64,000 nucleotides of DNA from Pseudomonas viridiflava (GTDB taxonomy: Bacteria; Pseudomonadota; Gammaproteobacteria; Pseudomonadales; Pseudomonadaceae). How positions within the stretch are numbered: the first letter of the stretch is position 1; each line of letters starts with the position of its first letter. The stretch spans positions 248,001 through 312,000 of the forward strand of contig UVIF01000023.1 in assembly GCA_900596015.1 (NCBI GenBank), in the 5' to 3' direction. A program made the position numbers and the translations under genes. Positions 18,446 to 27,745 of this stretch are shown piece by piece. The notes below the pieces were generated by a model, which saw nothing but the letters and a program-made list of their open reading frames with translations, ran no database searches and was not told the DNA's origin.

Positions 18446-20656
18446 ATGAAGTTTGATACGCCCGCGAGCACAAACCCGATAGATCAGATGAAGGTGATCG
18501 GTCAGCCAAAGGATCGTGTTGAAGGCAAACTGAAAACGACCGGCACAGCAACCTATGCTTACGAACAACGAGCCGCACTAAACCCTCCCGCCTACGGCTA
18601 TGTTGTCGGCTCCGCAATCGGCAAAGGTCGGATAACGTCTATCGATTCAAGCGAAGCACGGCAAGCCAGCGGTGTCATCGCCATCGTCACCCACGAAAAT
18701 GCAGGTCAGTTGGACAGGGGTGAATTTTACGTTGATCGAGCACTTGCCGGGCCGAAAGTCGATCACTATCACCAGGCCGTAGCAATCGTCGTGGCAGAGA
18801 CGTTCGAACAAGCCAGGGCGGCTTCGGCGTTGCTGAGGGTCTACTACGTCAGAGAAACTGGCAACTACGACCTTGCGGCACAGCGAGCGTCTGCCACCAC
18901 ACCCGCACCGGGTGCCTTTGGCCCTCCCCCACACACTGAGATCGGGGATTTTGAAGGTGCATTCAGGCAGGCCGCAGTGACACTCGACGGCCATTACACC
19001 ACTCCGGATCATGCGCACGCGATGATGGAACCTCACGCCACCATTGCTCAATGGCAGGGTGACAAACTGACGCTTTGGACGTCGATCCAACAGATGAATT
19101 GGGGCGTCAGAGACCTGGCTAAAACACTGGGGATACCCAAAGGCAACATTCACCTCATTTCGCCCTACATCGGCGGCGGGTTTGGCGGCAAAGGCACTAT
19201 CTTGTGCGACGCGGTATTGGCGTCTCTTGCCGCGAAAGAGGCTGGGCGCCCGGTAAAGGTCGCACTTCCCCGACCGCTTATGTTTAACAACCTGACCCAT
19301 AGGCCTGCGACGATTCAAAGAATCAGGCTAGGTGCCAACTCCGACGGCAAGCTCACGGCCGTTGGTCATGAGAGCTGGTCGGGCAATCTGCGAGGTGGGC
19401 GCACTGAAGCCGCCACCGCATCGACCCGAACATTGTATGCGGGTGCTAACCGCATGACCCGCCTCTATCTTGCCCAACTCGACCTTGCTGAAGGGAGCGC
19501 CATGCGTGCGCCCGGTGAAGCGCCGGGCATGATGGCTCTGGAGATTGCCATGGACGAGATGGCAGAAAAACTGGGGATGGATCCCGTAAGATTTCGTGTT
19601 ATCAACGACACCCAAGTAGATCCCGAGCAGCCGGATCGCCGGTTCTCTCAACGCCAGTTAGTAGAGTGCCTGAATAAGGGGGCTGATCATTTCGGCTGGG
19701 CGCGACGTAACACCCATCCGGCCAAAGAACTCCGTGACGGATGGTGGGTTGGCTTGGGAATGGCCTCCGCGATCCGAGGTGCACCTACGACAAAGTCCGC
19801 TGCTCGAGTCCGGCTTGATCGCGAAGGCATAGTCACCGTCGAAACTGACATGACCGACATCGGCACCGGCTCTTACACCATTATTGCCCAGACTGCTGCG
19901 GAAATGATGGGCGTGGATATGGACAAGGTAAAGGTAAACTTGGGCGACTCACACTTCCCGGAATCATCCGGTTCAGGCGGTCAATGGGGCGCTGCCTCAT
20001 CCACGGCAGGCGTATACGCTGCTTGTGTGAAGCTCAGAGAAGCCGTTTCGATGAAGCTGGGCCTTGATTCGACCCTCACCGAATTTGTCGCTGGCCACGT
20101 TCGTCAAGGGTCGATAAGTCTGCCATTGACCACTGCGACAAAGGACGGCGAGCTGGTGTCCGAAGACTTCATGGAGTTCGGCGACCTAGCCAAGCAGTAC
20201 GCTCAGCAAACTTTCGGCGCCCACTTCGTTGAGGTTGGAGTAAATGCTGCCACTGGCGAGATCCGTATTCGGCGTCAACTGGCAGTGTGCGCAGCGGGCA
20301 GAATACTCAATCCAAAAACGGCACGAAGTCAGATCATCGGGGGAATGACCATGGGCGCCGGTGCTGCGCTCATGGAGGAAATGGTCGTGGATCATCGCCT
20401 AGGTTTTTTTGTTAATCACGATCTGGCCAGCTATGAAGTGCCGGTACATGCCGACATCCCCCATCAGGAGGTTATTTTCCTGGATGAGGTTGACCCCTAT
20501 GCCACGCCGCTGAAGGCTAAAGGCGTCGGCGAGCTAGGTATTTCTGGCGCCGCTGCGGCGATTGCCAACGCTATCTATAATGCGACCGGCATTAGAGTCC
20601 GTGACTACCCTATTACGCTCGATAAGCTGATTGACCGCTTACCGAAAGTCGGCTGA
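18446..20656 (+). CDS. paoC: Aldehyde oxidoreductase, molybdenum cofactor subunit (PaoC/YagR-like)
   Basis: This is the catalytic subunit, 736 aa, binding molybdopterin cytosine dinucleotide. Typical motifs are YIGGGFGGKG, the MRAPGEAPGM stretch that lines the active site, GSGGQWGAASSTAG and the catalytic glutamate in AKGVGELG near the C-terminus. It starts 15 bp after paoB and completes the operon. The dedicated XdhC-like chaperone PaoD, which follows paoC in E. coli, is not here: the next gene is a LysR regulator. Maturation must therefore use a chaperone encoded elsewhere. Confidence 0.94.
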   Translation: MKFDTPASTNPIDQMKVIGQPKDRVEGKLKTTGTATYAYEQRAALNPPAYGYVVGSAIGKGRITSIDSSEARQASGVIAIVTHENAGQLDRGEFYVDRALAGPKVDHYHQAVAIVVAETFEQARAASALLRVYYVRETGNYDLAAQRASATTPAPGAFGPPPHTEIGDFEGAFRQAAVTLDGHYTTPDHAHAMMEPHATIAQWQGDKLTLWTSIQQMNWGVRDLAKTLGIPKGNIHLISPYIGGGFGGKGTILCDAVLASLAAKEAGRPVKVALPRPLMFNNLTHRPATIQRIRLGANSDGKLTAVGHESWSGNLRGGRTEAATASTRTLYAGANRMTRLYLAQLDLAEGSAMRAPGEAPGMMALEIAMDEMAEKLGMDPVRFRVINDTQVDPEQPDRRFSQRQLVECLNKGADHFGWARRNTHPAKELRDGWWVGLGMASAIRGAPTTKSAARVRLDREGIVTVETDMTDIGTGSYTIIAQTAAEMMGVDMDKVKVNLGDSHFPESSGSGGQWGAASSTAGVYAACVKLREAVSMKLGLDSTLTEFVAGHVRQGSISLPLTTATKDGELVSEDFMEFGDLAKQYAQQTFGAHFVEVGVNAATGEIRIRRQLAVCAAGRILNPKTARSQIIGGMTMGAGAALMEEMVVDHRLGFFVNHDLASYEVPVHADIPHQEVIFLDEVDPYATPLKAKGVGELGISGAAAAIANAIYNATGIRVRDYPITLDKLIDRLPKVG

Positions 20657-20684
20657 CCTTTACGCTTTCCCCTCGGAGTCATCA

Positions 20685-21599
20685 ATGCAGCTGAGCCGCA
20701 CGAACCTGGCAGATATCGTTTATTTCCTTGCCATCGCTCGGCACCAGAGCTTCAGGAAAGCTGGGCTGGACGTGGGGATCAGTGCGTCTGCGCTAAGCCA
20801 TGCCATGAAAGGGCTAGAGACACGGCTGGGCGTTCGACTGCTTAACCGCACAACACGAAGCGTGACGCTTACGGCAGCCGGCGAAGAGCTGCAAGGCCTC
20901 ATCAGTGCGCCGGTGAATGATATCGGTCAGGCGCTGGAGGCCCTGAACCGGCTACGCGACGAGCCTGCCGGACGCATCAGACTAAACGTCTTGAGCGACG
21001 GCGCGAAACTCATCCTCGGCCCCGTCCTCCCAGTCTTCGTTGATCGCTATCCGGATATAGAGGTTGACCTCACCGTCACGAATCGAATGGTAGATGTCAT
21101 TGGTGACGGCCATGATGCGGGGATACGTTACGGCGGGACGGTACCCGAAGACATGATCGCCCAGCGACTTTCGCCCGATGTCGCTTGGGCCGTCGTTGGC
21201 GCGCCGGGTTACCTGCAGCGTTTCGGAATTCCGATGCATCCGGACGACCTGCACCATCATCGGTGTCTGCGTGTGCGCCTGGGCAATGCACGCATCTACC
21301 ACTGGCAATTCTCGAAAGGCGGTCAGCAGATGGAGATAGATGTGCCAGGCCCCATCACTATTGATGAGGGTCGCGTCGGTGTGGCGATGGCTATGCGCGG
21401 CGTAGGCTTGATGTACGTCCCGCAGAAGGTAGTCGAGCGGCAGATTGCGGAGGGATCTCTGCAGCGAGTCCTTGTGGATTGGACTCACTATGACCCAGGC
21501 TTTCATATTTACTACTCAAGTTTCAGACAGATACCTGTTGGTCTGCGCCTCCTCATTGACCTCATACGTGAGCTTGAGCCGATGGGGCCACTCCCCTAG
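20685..21599 (+). CDS. LysR family transcriptional regulator
   Basis: This 304-aa regulator has the N-terminal helix-turn-helix (ARHQSFRKAGLDVGISASALSH, then LETRLGVRLLNRTTRSV) followed by LTAAGEEL. The effector domain includes VDVIGDGHDAGIRYG, a form common in regulators of aldehyde and aromatic oxidation genes. The ATG at 20685 has GGAG 8 bases upstream and lies 28 bp after the paoC stop. It is co-directional with paoABC and is probably the last gene of the transcript, an unusual position since LysR genes are more often divergent. Confidence 0.92.
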   Translation: MQLSRTNLADIVYFLAIARHQSFRKAGLDVGISASALSHAMKGLETRLGVRLLNRTTRSVTLTAAGEELQGLISAPVNDIGQALEALNRLRDEPAGRIRLNVLSDGAKLILGPVLPVFVDRYPDIEVDLTVTNRMVDVIGDGHDAGIRYGGTVPEDMIAQRLSPDVAWAVVGAPGYLQRFGIPMHPDDLHHHRCLRVRLGNARIYHWQFSKGGQQMEIDVPGPITIDEGRVGVAMAMRGVGLMYVPQKVVERQIAEGSLQRVLVDWTHYDPGFHIYYSSFRQIPVGLRLLIDLIRELEPMGPLP

Positions 21600-21953
21600 C
21601 TGCTATTCGTTGATCCATAGAGCATAAGTCGTGCTTTATACTCGATAAAAGCTCTTTGAGGTCACTGACTGCTTGCACCGACTCTTAGGCTATACAGGGA
21701 TCTACTTCTCCACAAAATGACTGACACAGGGTGGGCAAAGCATTGATTCGGAGCCATCCAGAAGAACGGCGGCTTGCTCAATCCCAAGAAGGCGCTGTTG
21801 GTCAGATTCATGCTTTTTACCTAGCCTATCGAATCGACCAATTGCCCTTGTGCCCATCGTAGTCTTGCTTTAGCTTAGCTCGTGTGATGGCTACGGGCCA
21901 TGCCTCTTCGGCATGTCACCGGGTAGCAATACTTAAAACGCCCTGGACTACCC
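21600..21953. other. 354-bp intergenic stretch without a recognised gene
   Basis: No open frame with a ribosome site or familiar domain was found. The composition is more AT-rich than the flanking genes. The last part must contain the promoter of the acyltransferase gene, but no clear -35/-10 pair could be chosen. Confidence 0.4.
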
Positions 21954-23114
21954 ATGAAAAGATTTGTCGTACTCGACAGTTTCCGCGGCCTCTGCGCGGT
22001 TGCCGTCGTGCTGTTCCACACTTACGTGGTGCAAAGCATTGCCGAACTCGAGTTTTTCAAGAGCGCCTTCCTGCTTGTGGAGTTCTTTTTTATCCTCAGT
22101 GGTTTCGTGTTGTTTCACACCTACGGCCAGCGTTTGAACAACGCGGCCGATTATAAAGATTTCTTCATCAGTCGCACGGCTCGCCTGTATCCCCTGCACC
22201 TGACCATGTTGGGCGTTTACCTGGTACTGGAAATGGGTCGCTCGCTGGCTGAGAGGAAGGGCTTCAGTTTCAACGAACCGGCGTTCAGTGGCGCCACTTC
22301 GATGGACGAATTTCTACCCAACCTGCTCCTGCTGCAATCCTGGCTGAACAGCGCCATGACCGGCTCGTTCAATTACCCCTCCTGGAGCATCAGCATCGAG
22401 TACTACCTGTACTTGATATTTGGGGTCATGGCAGTGCTGGCGCGCACCAGCAAGGTCAAGGTCTTCGCAATGGTGTCGCTGGCAGCCTTCATCACCTTGT
22501 GGAACGGCGAATCCTGGCTGAAGCTGGAAATCTTCCGCGGCGCCTCGTGTTTCTTCGCCGGTGCCTGCCTGTACGTGCTTTACGATCGCATCAAGGACCT
22601 GGACCTGGATGCCGTGGACTTCAATCTGCTGGAGATTGCCTTGGTGCTGGGCAGCTATCGTCTGCTGGTGTCGAACATCGATCACAAGGGCGTGTATGCC
22701 AGCCTGCTGTTCTGTGTGTTGATCCTGGTATTCGCGTTCGAGCGCGGCGTGGTCTCGCGACTGCTGCACCAGCGCTTCTTCGTCTGGCTGGGCGCCCTGT
22801 CGTTTTCCATCTATTTGACGCACGCGGCCATTCTCTTTGTGTTCAAGAGCGCCGTCATCGTCCTGTCGAAAGTGCTGCACACAGACCTGACAGAGACCCT
22901 GCAGGGCCATGACATGCCCAACATGGTCAAGTACATCTCGACCCACAGCATATTGCTCGACAACGGCATCGTCGTCTTGCAAATGGCTGCGGTACTGCTG
23001 GTCTCGACATTGACCTACAAGTATGTCGAGATGCCGGGCGTGCAATTGGGCAAGCGACTGACTCGCCGCAAAGGCGCAACGCCGGGCCCTACCCTGCAAG
23101 GCACCGCGCAGTAA
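21954..23114 (+). CDS. Acyltransferase family 3 (OafA/YrhL-like) membrane protein
   Basis: This is an integral membrane acyltransferase with about ten helices that moves an acetyl or similar group onto a sugar of a surface polysaccharide. The family N-terminus is clear: VLDSFRGLCAVAVVLFHT, with the conserved Arg and His. FFFILSGFVLFHTYG and YPLHLTML follow, and later WSISIEYYLYLIFG. It has 386 aa and lacks the C-terminal SGNH domain of the long OafA type. It stands alone, so the acceptor is unknown. Confidence 0.93.
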   Translation: MKRFVVLDSFRGLCAVAVVLFHTYVVQSIAELEFFKSAFLLVEFFFILSGFVLFHTYGQRLNNAADYKDFFISRTARLYPLHLTMLGVYLVLEMGRSLAERKGFSFNEPAFSGATSMDEFLPNLLLLQSWLNSAMTGSFNYPSWSISIEYYLYLIFGVMAVLARTSKVKVFAMVSLAAFITLWNGESWLKLEIFRGASCFFAGACLYVLYDRIKDLDLDAVDFNLLEIALVLGSYRLLVSNIDHKGVYASLLFCVLILVFAFERGVVSRLLHQRFFVWLGALSFSIYLTHAAILFVFKSAVIVLSKVLHTDLTETLQGHDMPNMVKYISTHSILLDNGIVVLQMAAVLLVSTLTYKYVEMPGVQLGKRLTRRKGATPGPTLQGTAQ

Positions 23115-23130
23115 CTTTTAAAGCAGCCTA

Positions 23131-23154
23131 ACGCCATCCCTTTTGGGGTGGCGT
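23131..23154 (+). terminator. Probable terminator after the acyltransferase gene
   Basis: A stem ACGCCA/TGGCGT extended by CCC/GGG, with one bulged T, closes over a TTTTG loop 17 bp past the acyltransferase stop. Only two Ts follow, so it is a weak intrinsic terminator at best. Confidence 0.5.
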
Positions 23155-23195
23155 GTTGCAGCCCGCGGTCGCTCTTGACGCCATGAGGAGCATCG

Positions 23196-24095
23196 ATGCA
23201 ACTGGAATGGCTGGAAGACTTCATCGAACTGGCGCGCACTCGCAGCCTGTCGCGGGCCGCGGAGATACGCTGTGTGACCCATCCCGCTTTCGGTCGACGC
23301 ATCCGAGCTTTGGAAGATTGGGTTGGTGTCCCCCTGATCGAACGCAAACAGCCATTGTCCCTCACCCCCGCCGGCCTATTGTTTCTGGACGCGGCGAGCC
23401 AATCGATGGAGCTGCTGCTGGCAGCCCGTGCGCAGTTCCAGACCATCGGTCTCAACCGTGACCAGCCACTGCGCATCGCCACCGGACGTACCCTGGCACG
23501 TGTGTTTTTTCCCGACTGGTACCAGTCGCTGCACCAGCGCTTCGGCGCGTTCCCCGTATCACTGGTTACCGGCGGCGCGCAAGAAGCCATCCTCAAGCTG
23601 ACCGCCGGCGAGGTCGACTTGCAACTCATCTACTCCAGCCCCCTGACGCGAATTCTGGTGGACGCCGAACGCTTCGATTCCAAGGTGCTCGCGCAGGAGC
23701 AACTCGTACCGGTAAGCGCTCCCGATGACAGCGGCCAGCCGCGATTCGCCATCGGTCCGGACAGCGACGACTCCAGCATTGCATGGTTGGGCTTATCGCC
23801 CTCGTTGTCACTGCGTGGCGTGCTGGCTCAGCACCTGGCCAAGCTGCCGCAGCGCCTGGCATTGCGCATGATCTACCAGGCCGACTCCTACGAGGCGATT
23901 CTGGAAATGGCCAAGCGCGGTTCCGGACTCGCCTGGCTGCCTGGCATGGTGGTCAAGGATGCATTGGCTACTGGCGAGCTGGTGCTCGCGGGGGGCAGCG
24001 AACTGCACATCCCGTTCGATGTTTCGTTGCATCGACTGCGCGCCAATCGAAGCGAACAGGTGATGCGCATCTGGGAAGGCCTGGATCCGGTTTGA
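23196..24095 (+). CDS. LysR family transcriptional regulator
   Basis: This 299-aa regulator carries the helix-turn-helix WLEDFIELARTRSLSRAAEI followed by RRIRALEDWVGVPLIERK. The ligand-binding half starts with LRIATGRTLAR. It resembles the LysR proteins that sit beside MHS-type transporters. GAGGAG lies 6 bases before the ATG. It is upstream of, and co-directional with, the MFS and aspartoacylase-like genes and most likely controls them. Confidence 0.92.
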   Translation: MQLEWLEDFIELARTRSLSRAAEIRCVTHPAFGRRIRALEDWVGVPLIERKQPLSLTPAGLLFLDAASQSMELLLAARAQFQTIGLNRDQPLRIATGRTLARVFFPDWYQSLHQRFGAFPVSLVTGGAQEAILKLTAGEVDLQLIYSSPLTRILVDAERFDSKVLAQEQLVPVSAPDDSGQPRFAIGPDSDDSSIAWLGLSPSLSLRGVLAQHLAKLPQRLALRMIYQADSYEAILEMAKRGSGLAWLPGMVVKDALATGELVLAGGSELHIPFDVSLHRLRANRSEQVMRIWEGLDPV

Positions 24096-24172
24096 GTCGG
24101 CCATTGCGCGCACTGTTACGGCGCATAAACAAAAAACACCGGCCCTGCGGCAAGCCTGTCACACCCGCGATT

Positions 24173-24203
24173 ACAAGCCCGTGCCGGATAGGCTCGGGCT
24201 TGT
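24173..24203. terminator. 9-bp perfect hairpin after the LysR gene
   Basis: ACAAGCCCG (24173-24181) pairs exactly with CGGGCTTGT (24195-24203). It lies about 80 bp past the LysR stop and 190 bp before the MFS start. It lacks a clear T-run. Termination or attenuation between the two genes is possible. Confidence 0.4.
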
Positions 24204-24391
24204 GCCCAATCAGCAATTGTCCGCGACGCAACGTTGATTCACCTTGGTCTCGGGCCAGGTAGCCACGAAGGCGCAGACCTTCCACCGCTGCCCGGTCGTT
24301 TTCACCCATAACAATGACTGCCATCGTGTCCACCAACTGCCTGTGCCCGGTGGACGGATCGATAATCGTGAAACGAACCCGGAAACCACCC

Positions 24392-25702
24392 ATGAGTACA
24401 GCCTTGACCACTCTGCACGCGACCCCGGCCACTACCCGGCGCGGGCCATGGAAAGAGATCATTGCCGCCAGCTTCGGCAACGCCCTGGAATTCTATGACC
24501 TGCTGATCTACGGCTACTTCGCCGTGGTGATCGGCAAACTGTTCTTCCCGTCCGACAACGAGACCACCTCCCTGCTGCTCGCGGTGGGCTCGTTCGGCAT
24601 CTCGTTCCTGATGCGTCCACTGGGCGCCATCGTGCTGGGGTCCTACGCCGACCGCGCGGGGCGCAAAGCATCGTTGACGATGTCGATCCTGATCATGCTG
24701 ATCGGCACCGCCATGATCACCTTTACCCCCTCCTACCAACAGATCGGTATCGCCGCGCCGTTGTTGATCATCGTCGCGCGCATGCTCCAGGGCTTTTCCA
24801 CCGGCGGAGAGTTCGGCGCCGCCACCGCTTTCATGGTCGAGCATGCCGACCCCAGCCGCCGAGGCTTCTTCGCCAGTTGGCAACTGGCGACCCAAGGCCT
24901 TGCCACCGTGCTGGCGGCGGGCGTCAGTGCCCTGCTCAGCTACCTGCTCAGCGATGTGCAACTCAACGATTGGGGCTGGCGCGTGGCATTCGGCGTCGGC
25001 TTGTTGATCGGCCCGGTCGGCTTTTACATTCGGAGCCAGATCAACGAAACCCCTGATTTTCAGAAAGTCGCCGCCAAGGGCGAAGCCAAGACCCCGCTGC
25101 GCGACGTACTGGTCAAGGGCCGTACCAGCCTCCTGCTGTCCATTGGCGTGGTGGCTGGCGCGACGGCGTTCAACTACGTACACAAGCTGTACATGCCCAC
25201 CTACGCCCTGAAACAACTGCAGATTACTGCCACCTCCTCCTATCTGGGCGCGCTGGTCACTGGTGTGATGTTGATGTTCATGGCGCCGGTGTTCGGCAGC
25301 CTGTCGGACCGCTTTGGTCGCTTCCGCGTGCTCACTCTGGCGCTGTTGATCACCGGACTGTCGTCCTATCCGATGTTCGTCTGGCTGAATCTGTACCCCA
25401 GCGTCACGACCCTGCTGATGGTGCAAGCAGTGGTAGGGATCTTGATCGCCGCCTGCCTGGGGCCGATCCCGGCGATGCTCGCCGACATTTTCCCCACCAG
25501 CATCCGCGGCACCGGACTCGCGCTGAGCTACAACTTTTCCGTGACCCTGTTCGGTGGTTTCGCTCCGCTGATCGTGACGTGGATGATCGACGCTACCGGC
25601 AGCAAACTCGCGCCCAGCTTCTATGTGGTGGCCACCTCGCTGGTCAGCGTGATTGCGGTGATCGTTCTGGGTAGACGCATGCGTAATCATCGCCCCACCT
25701 GA
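24392..25702 (+). CDS. MFS transporter, metabolite:proton symporter (MHS) family
   Basis: This is a 12-helix importer of the MHS family, whose members carry citrate, ketoglutarate, proline betaine or shikimate with protons. The family marks are SFGNALEFYDLLIYGYFA in helix 1, MRPLGAIVLGSYADRAGRKASL between helices 2 and 3, and LLIIVARMLQGFSTGGEFG in helix 4. It has 436 aa from the ATG at 24392. The next gene encodes an aspartoacylase-like deacylase, so the cargo could be an N-acyl amino acid or a related acid. That link is inference. Confidence 0.92.
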   Translation: MSTALTTLHATPATTRRGPWKEIIAASFGNALEFYDLLIYGYFAVVIGKLFFPSDNETTSLLLAVGSFGISFLMRPLGAIVLGSYADRAGRKASLTMSILIMLIGTAMITFTPSYQQIGIAAPLLIIVARMLQGFSTGGEFGAATAFMVEHADPSRRGFFASWQLATQGLATVLAAGVSALLSYLLSDVQLNDWGWRVAFGVGLLIGPVGFYIRSQINETPDFQKVAAKGEAKTPLRDVLVKGRTSLLLSIGVVAGATAFNYVHKLYMPTYALKQLQITATSSYLGALVTGVMLMFMAPVFGSLSDRFGRFRVLTLALLITGLSSYPMFVWLNLYPSVTTLLMVQAVVGILIAACLGPIPAMLADIFPTSIRGTGLALSYNFSVTLFGGFAPLIVTWMIDATGSKLAPSFYVVATSLVSVIAVIVLGRRMRNHRPT

Positions 25703-25785
25703 GCCGTGTGCTTGCAAAAACTCAATACGCTGACATCCACGCTGCCCTTTATTGCCAAAACACCTTTTGTCCGCAGGAGACCTGC

Positions 25786-26769
25786 ATGAAGACCTTGGAA
25801 CAAGTACGCGCTACCCTGACCCCCTACCCCATCGAGGTCGAATTTCCCGACATTCGCCCATGGCAGGAAGGGAACTGCGGCGTCGATTACGTGCATTCTT
25901 TCGACAGCGGCCTGGCCGGCCCTCACGTCATGGTGATGGCGTTGACCCACGGCAACGAGGTCAGCGGCGCGATTGCCTTGGATAGGTTGCTCAAGGATGA
26001 AGTGCGCCCGGTGCGCGGTCGCCTGACATTGGCGTTTGGCAACGTCGCCGCCTATCACGCCTTCGACCCGGATGACATCGACGCCACTCGCTATCTCGAT
26101 GAGGACATGAACCGGGTTTGGTTGCCGAGCAAACTCGATGGGTCAGAGGACTCCATCGAACTGCGCCGGGCACGGGAACTACGCCCCATCGTCGATACGG
26201 TGGACCTGCTGCTGGATATCCATTCCATGCACGAGGAAGCGCCGCCGATCATGATGTGTGGCGCCCAGACCAAAGGGATGGATTTCGCCGCCACACTGGG
26301 TGTTCCGCGAACCGTGGCCGCCGATGCCGGCCACCCAAATGGCCGCCGCCTGCGCGACTACCAGGATTTCGCAGACCCGTTGAGCCAGAAAAATGCCTTG
26401 CTGATCGAGACCGGGCAGCACTTCTCCCAACGTAGCTGTGAGGTAGCCATGGACGTAACGGCTCGCTTTCTTGTGACGACGGGGGTGGTGGAGCCAGCAG
26501 ACATGGCTAACTACATCAGCACGAGTGCACCGCAAGCCCAGCGCTTCTTGCAGGTTACCGAACCGGTGGTGGCCCGAAGCATGGAGTTCGCGTTCGTCGA
26601 GGACTTTCGTGGGTTGGAGTTGATTGGCGAGGCTGGGAGTGTGCTGGCTTGGGATGGCGACCAAGCAGTGGTCACGCCATACGATGATTGTGTGCTGGTG
26701 CAACCGTCGCTACGGCATTTGGGCAATGGCGTGACGGTGGTGAGGTTGGCGCGTGTGGTCGAGCGGTAG
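25786..26769 (+). CDS. Succinylglutamate desuccinylase/aspartoacylase family protein
   Basis: This is a zinc-dependent deacylase of the M14-like AstE/AspA family, cytoplasmic, 327 aa. Zinc-site motifs are ALTHGNEVSG (His and Glu ligands) and DLLLDIHSMHE (third His region). YLDEDMNRVW and RLRDYQDFADP are further family strings. The ATG at 25786 has AGGAG 7 bases upstream. It follows an MHS-type importer and a LysR gene, which suggests a small regulon that imports and deacylates an N-acyl compound. It is not part of an arginine succinyltransferase operon, so it is not assigned as astE. Confidence 0.9.
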   Translation: MKTLEQVRATLTPYPIEVEFPDIRPWQEGNCGVDYVHSFDSGLAGPHVMVMALTHGNEVSGAIALDRLLKDEVRPVRGRLTLAFGNVAAYHAFDPDDIDATRYLDEDMNRVWLPSKLDGSEDSIELRRARELRPIVDTVDLLLDIHSMHEEAPPIMMCGAQTKGMDFAATLGVPRTVAADAGHPNGRRLRDYQDFADPLSQKNALLIETGQHFSQRSCEVAMDVTARFLVTTGVVEPADMANYISTSAPQAQRFLQVTEPVVARSMEFAFVEDFRGLELIGEAGSVLAWDGDQAVVTPYDDCVLVQPSLRHLGNGVTVVRLARVVER

Positions 26770-26774
26770 TGGGA

Positions 26775-27407
26775 TCACACGCTCCCTTCCAGCGACGACC
26801 CAAGGACCCTGTTGATCGCGGAAACCACCTGCATCGTAGCCTGTTCGAGGCTGCCGTCATTACGGCAGCAAACCCAGCCGTGATCTGCAATCGCCCGTTC
26901 GAACGCCTGGGTACAAGCGACATGTTCTTGCAGGGTATGGATCACCGTACTGCTGAGTCCGCGCCTTCGTGCTGCTGCCCTCGCCCATGAAATATCCGGG
27001 TCTGTAACAACCCCGACATGCAGGTCCGGCACTCGCACGTTTCGATCGATGTTCAGCTGCAGAATGTCTGCGAATGGGATCATCCGGCGAAACGCGGCCT
27101 CCGATGGGTACCAGCGATCGATCAGGATGATGCTGTCGCGTGGCTGCCGGGTCAGCACGTTCTGGGAGATCCAGGCTCGGCTCTGGGCAAAACGCTCACA
27201 GATCTCCCACTCCAGGTCCTGACGTGGACTTCTCGCCAGTTGGTTGACCAGGACCATCGTTTCACCCCTGAAGGGATCGCTCTTGCGCTCGCATAACCGG
27301 ATCACTTTTTTGTCGTCGGCCCTCAATAATTTAGTTACGGCCTCCAACAGCGTGGTTTTTCCGGTGCCCTTGGGCCCGTCGAGAGAAACGAATAATGGAA
27401 GATTCAT
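26775..27407 (-). CDS. dTMP kinase-like P-loop nucleotide kinase
   Basis: This 210-aa protein has an N-terminal Walker A loop (FVSLDGPKGTGKTTLLEAV) and the ILIDRWYPSEAAF stretch that resembles the DRY/DRW region of thymidylate kinases. A basic lid-like segment (WARAAARRRGL) comes later. The housekeeping tmk is usually next to holB, so this is an extra member with an unknown substrate. It is convergent with the deacylase gene and has no operon partner. Homologues of this size occur in phages and accessory DNA. Confidence 0.75.
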   Translation of the reverse strand: MNLPLFVSLDGPKGTGKTTLLEAVTKLLRADDKKVIRLCERKSDPFRGETMVLVNQLARSPRQDLEWEICERFAQSRAWISQNVLTRQPRDSIILIDRWYPSEAAFRRMIPFADILQLNIDRNVRVPDLHVGVVTDPDISWARAAARRRGLSSTVIHTLQEHVACTQAFERAIADHGWVCCRNDGSLEQATMQVVSAINRVLGSSLEGSV

Positions 27408-27745
27408 TGTTCACGTAACGATTCATATAGGGTTTATTTGCGCGATGATGTCACTGCCCATCATGCCGGGGTCAGTCTCGAAGTAATACTGTTGAATAGC
27501 TGTTGCTCGGTAAACAGTTGGCAAATATATACCCGAATCAGAGCGGTCTATTCCATTGTGATCGTTGCGATGGCTTTTATAGTGCGATTCAATCTAAGGA
27601 CGCTGCACTTCGACGCTCGTTTGTCTGGTTGAAAACCCTGAATGGCAAGCTGCGTTCGAATGCGTTCTTCGCGATTGCTCGGTCGTGGGTTTGTGACTGA
27701 GTGTCCACTACAACACAGCCATCATTTGGCGCTCTGGTGAATACG
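27408..27745. other. 338-bp intergenic stretch between divergent genes
   Basis: It separates the kinase-like gene (minus strand) from the homocysteine methyltransferase gene (plus strand). No ORF here has coding character. Promoters for both genes must lie within it, but I could not pick out a reliable motif or a methionine-related riboswitch. Confidence 0.4.

Noticed and set aside
24302..25717. 471-codon minus-strand frame opposite the MHS transporter
   Set aside because: Composition typical of antisense frames; the plus strand is an unmistakable 12-helix MFS protein.
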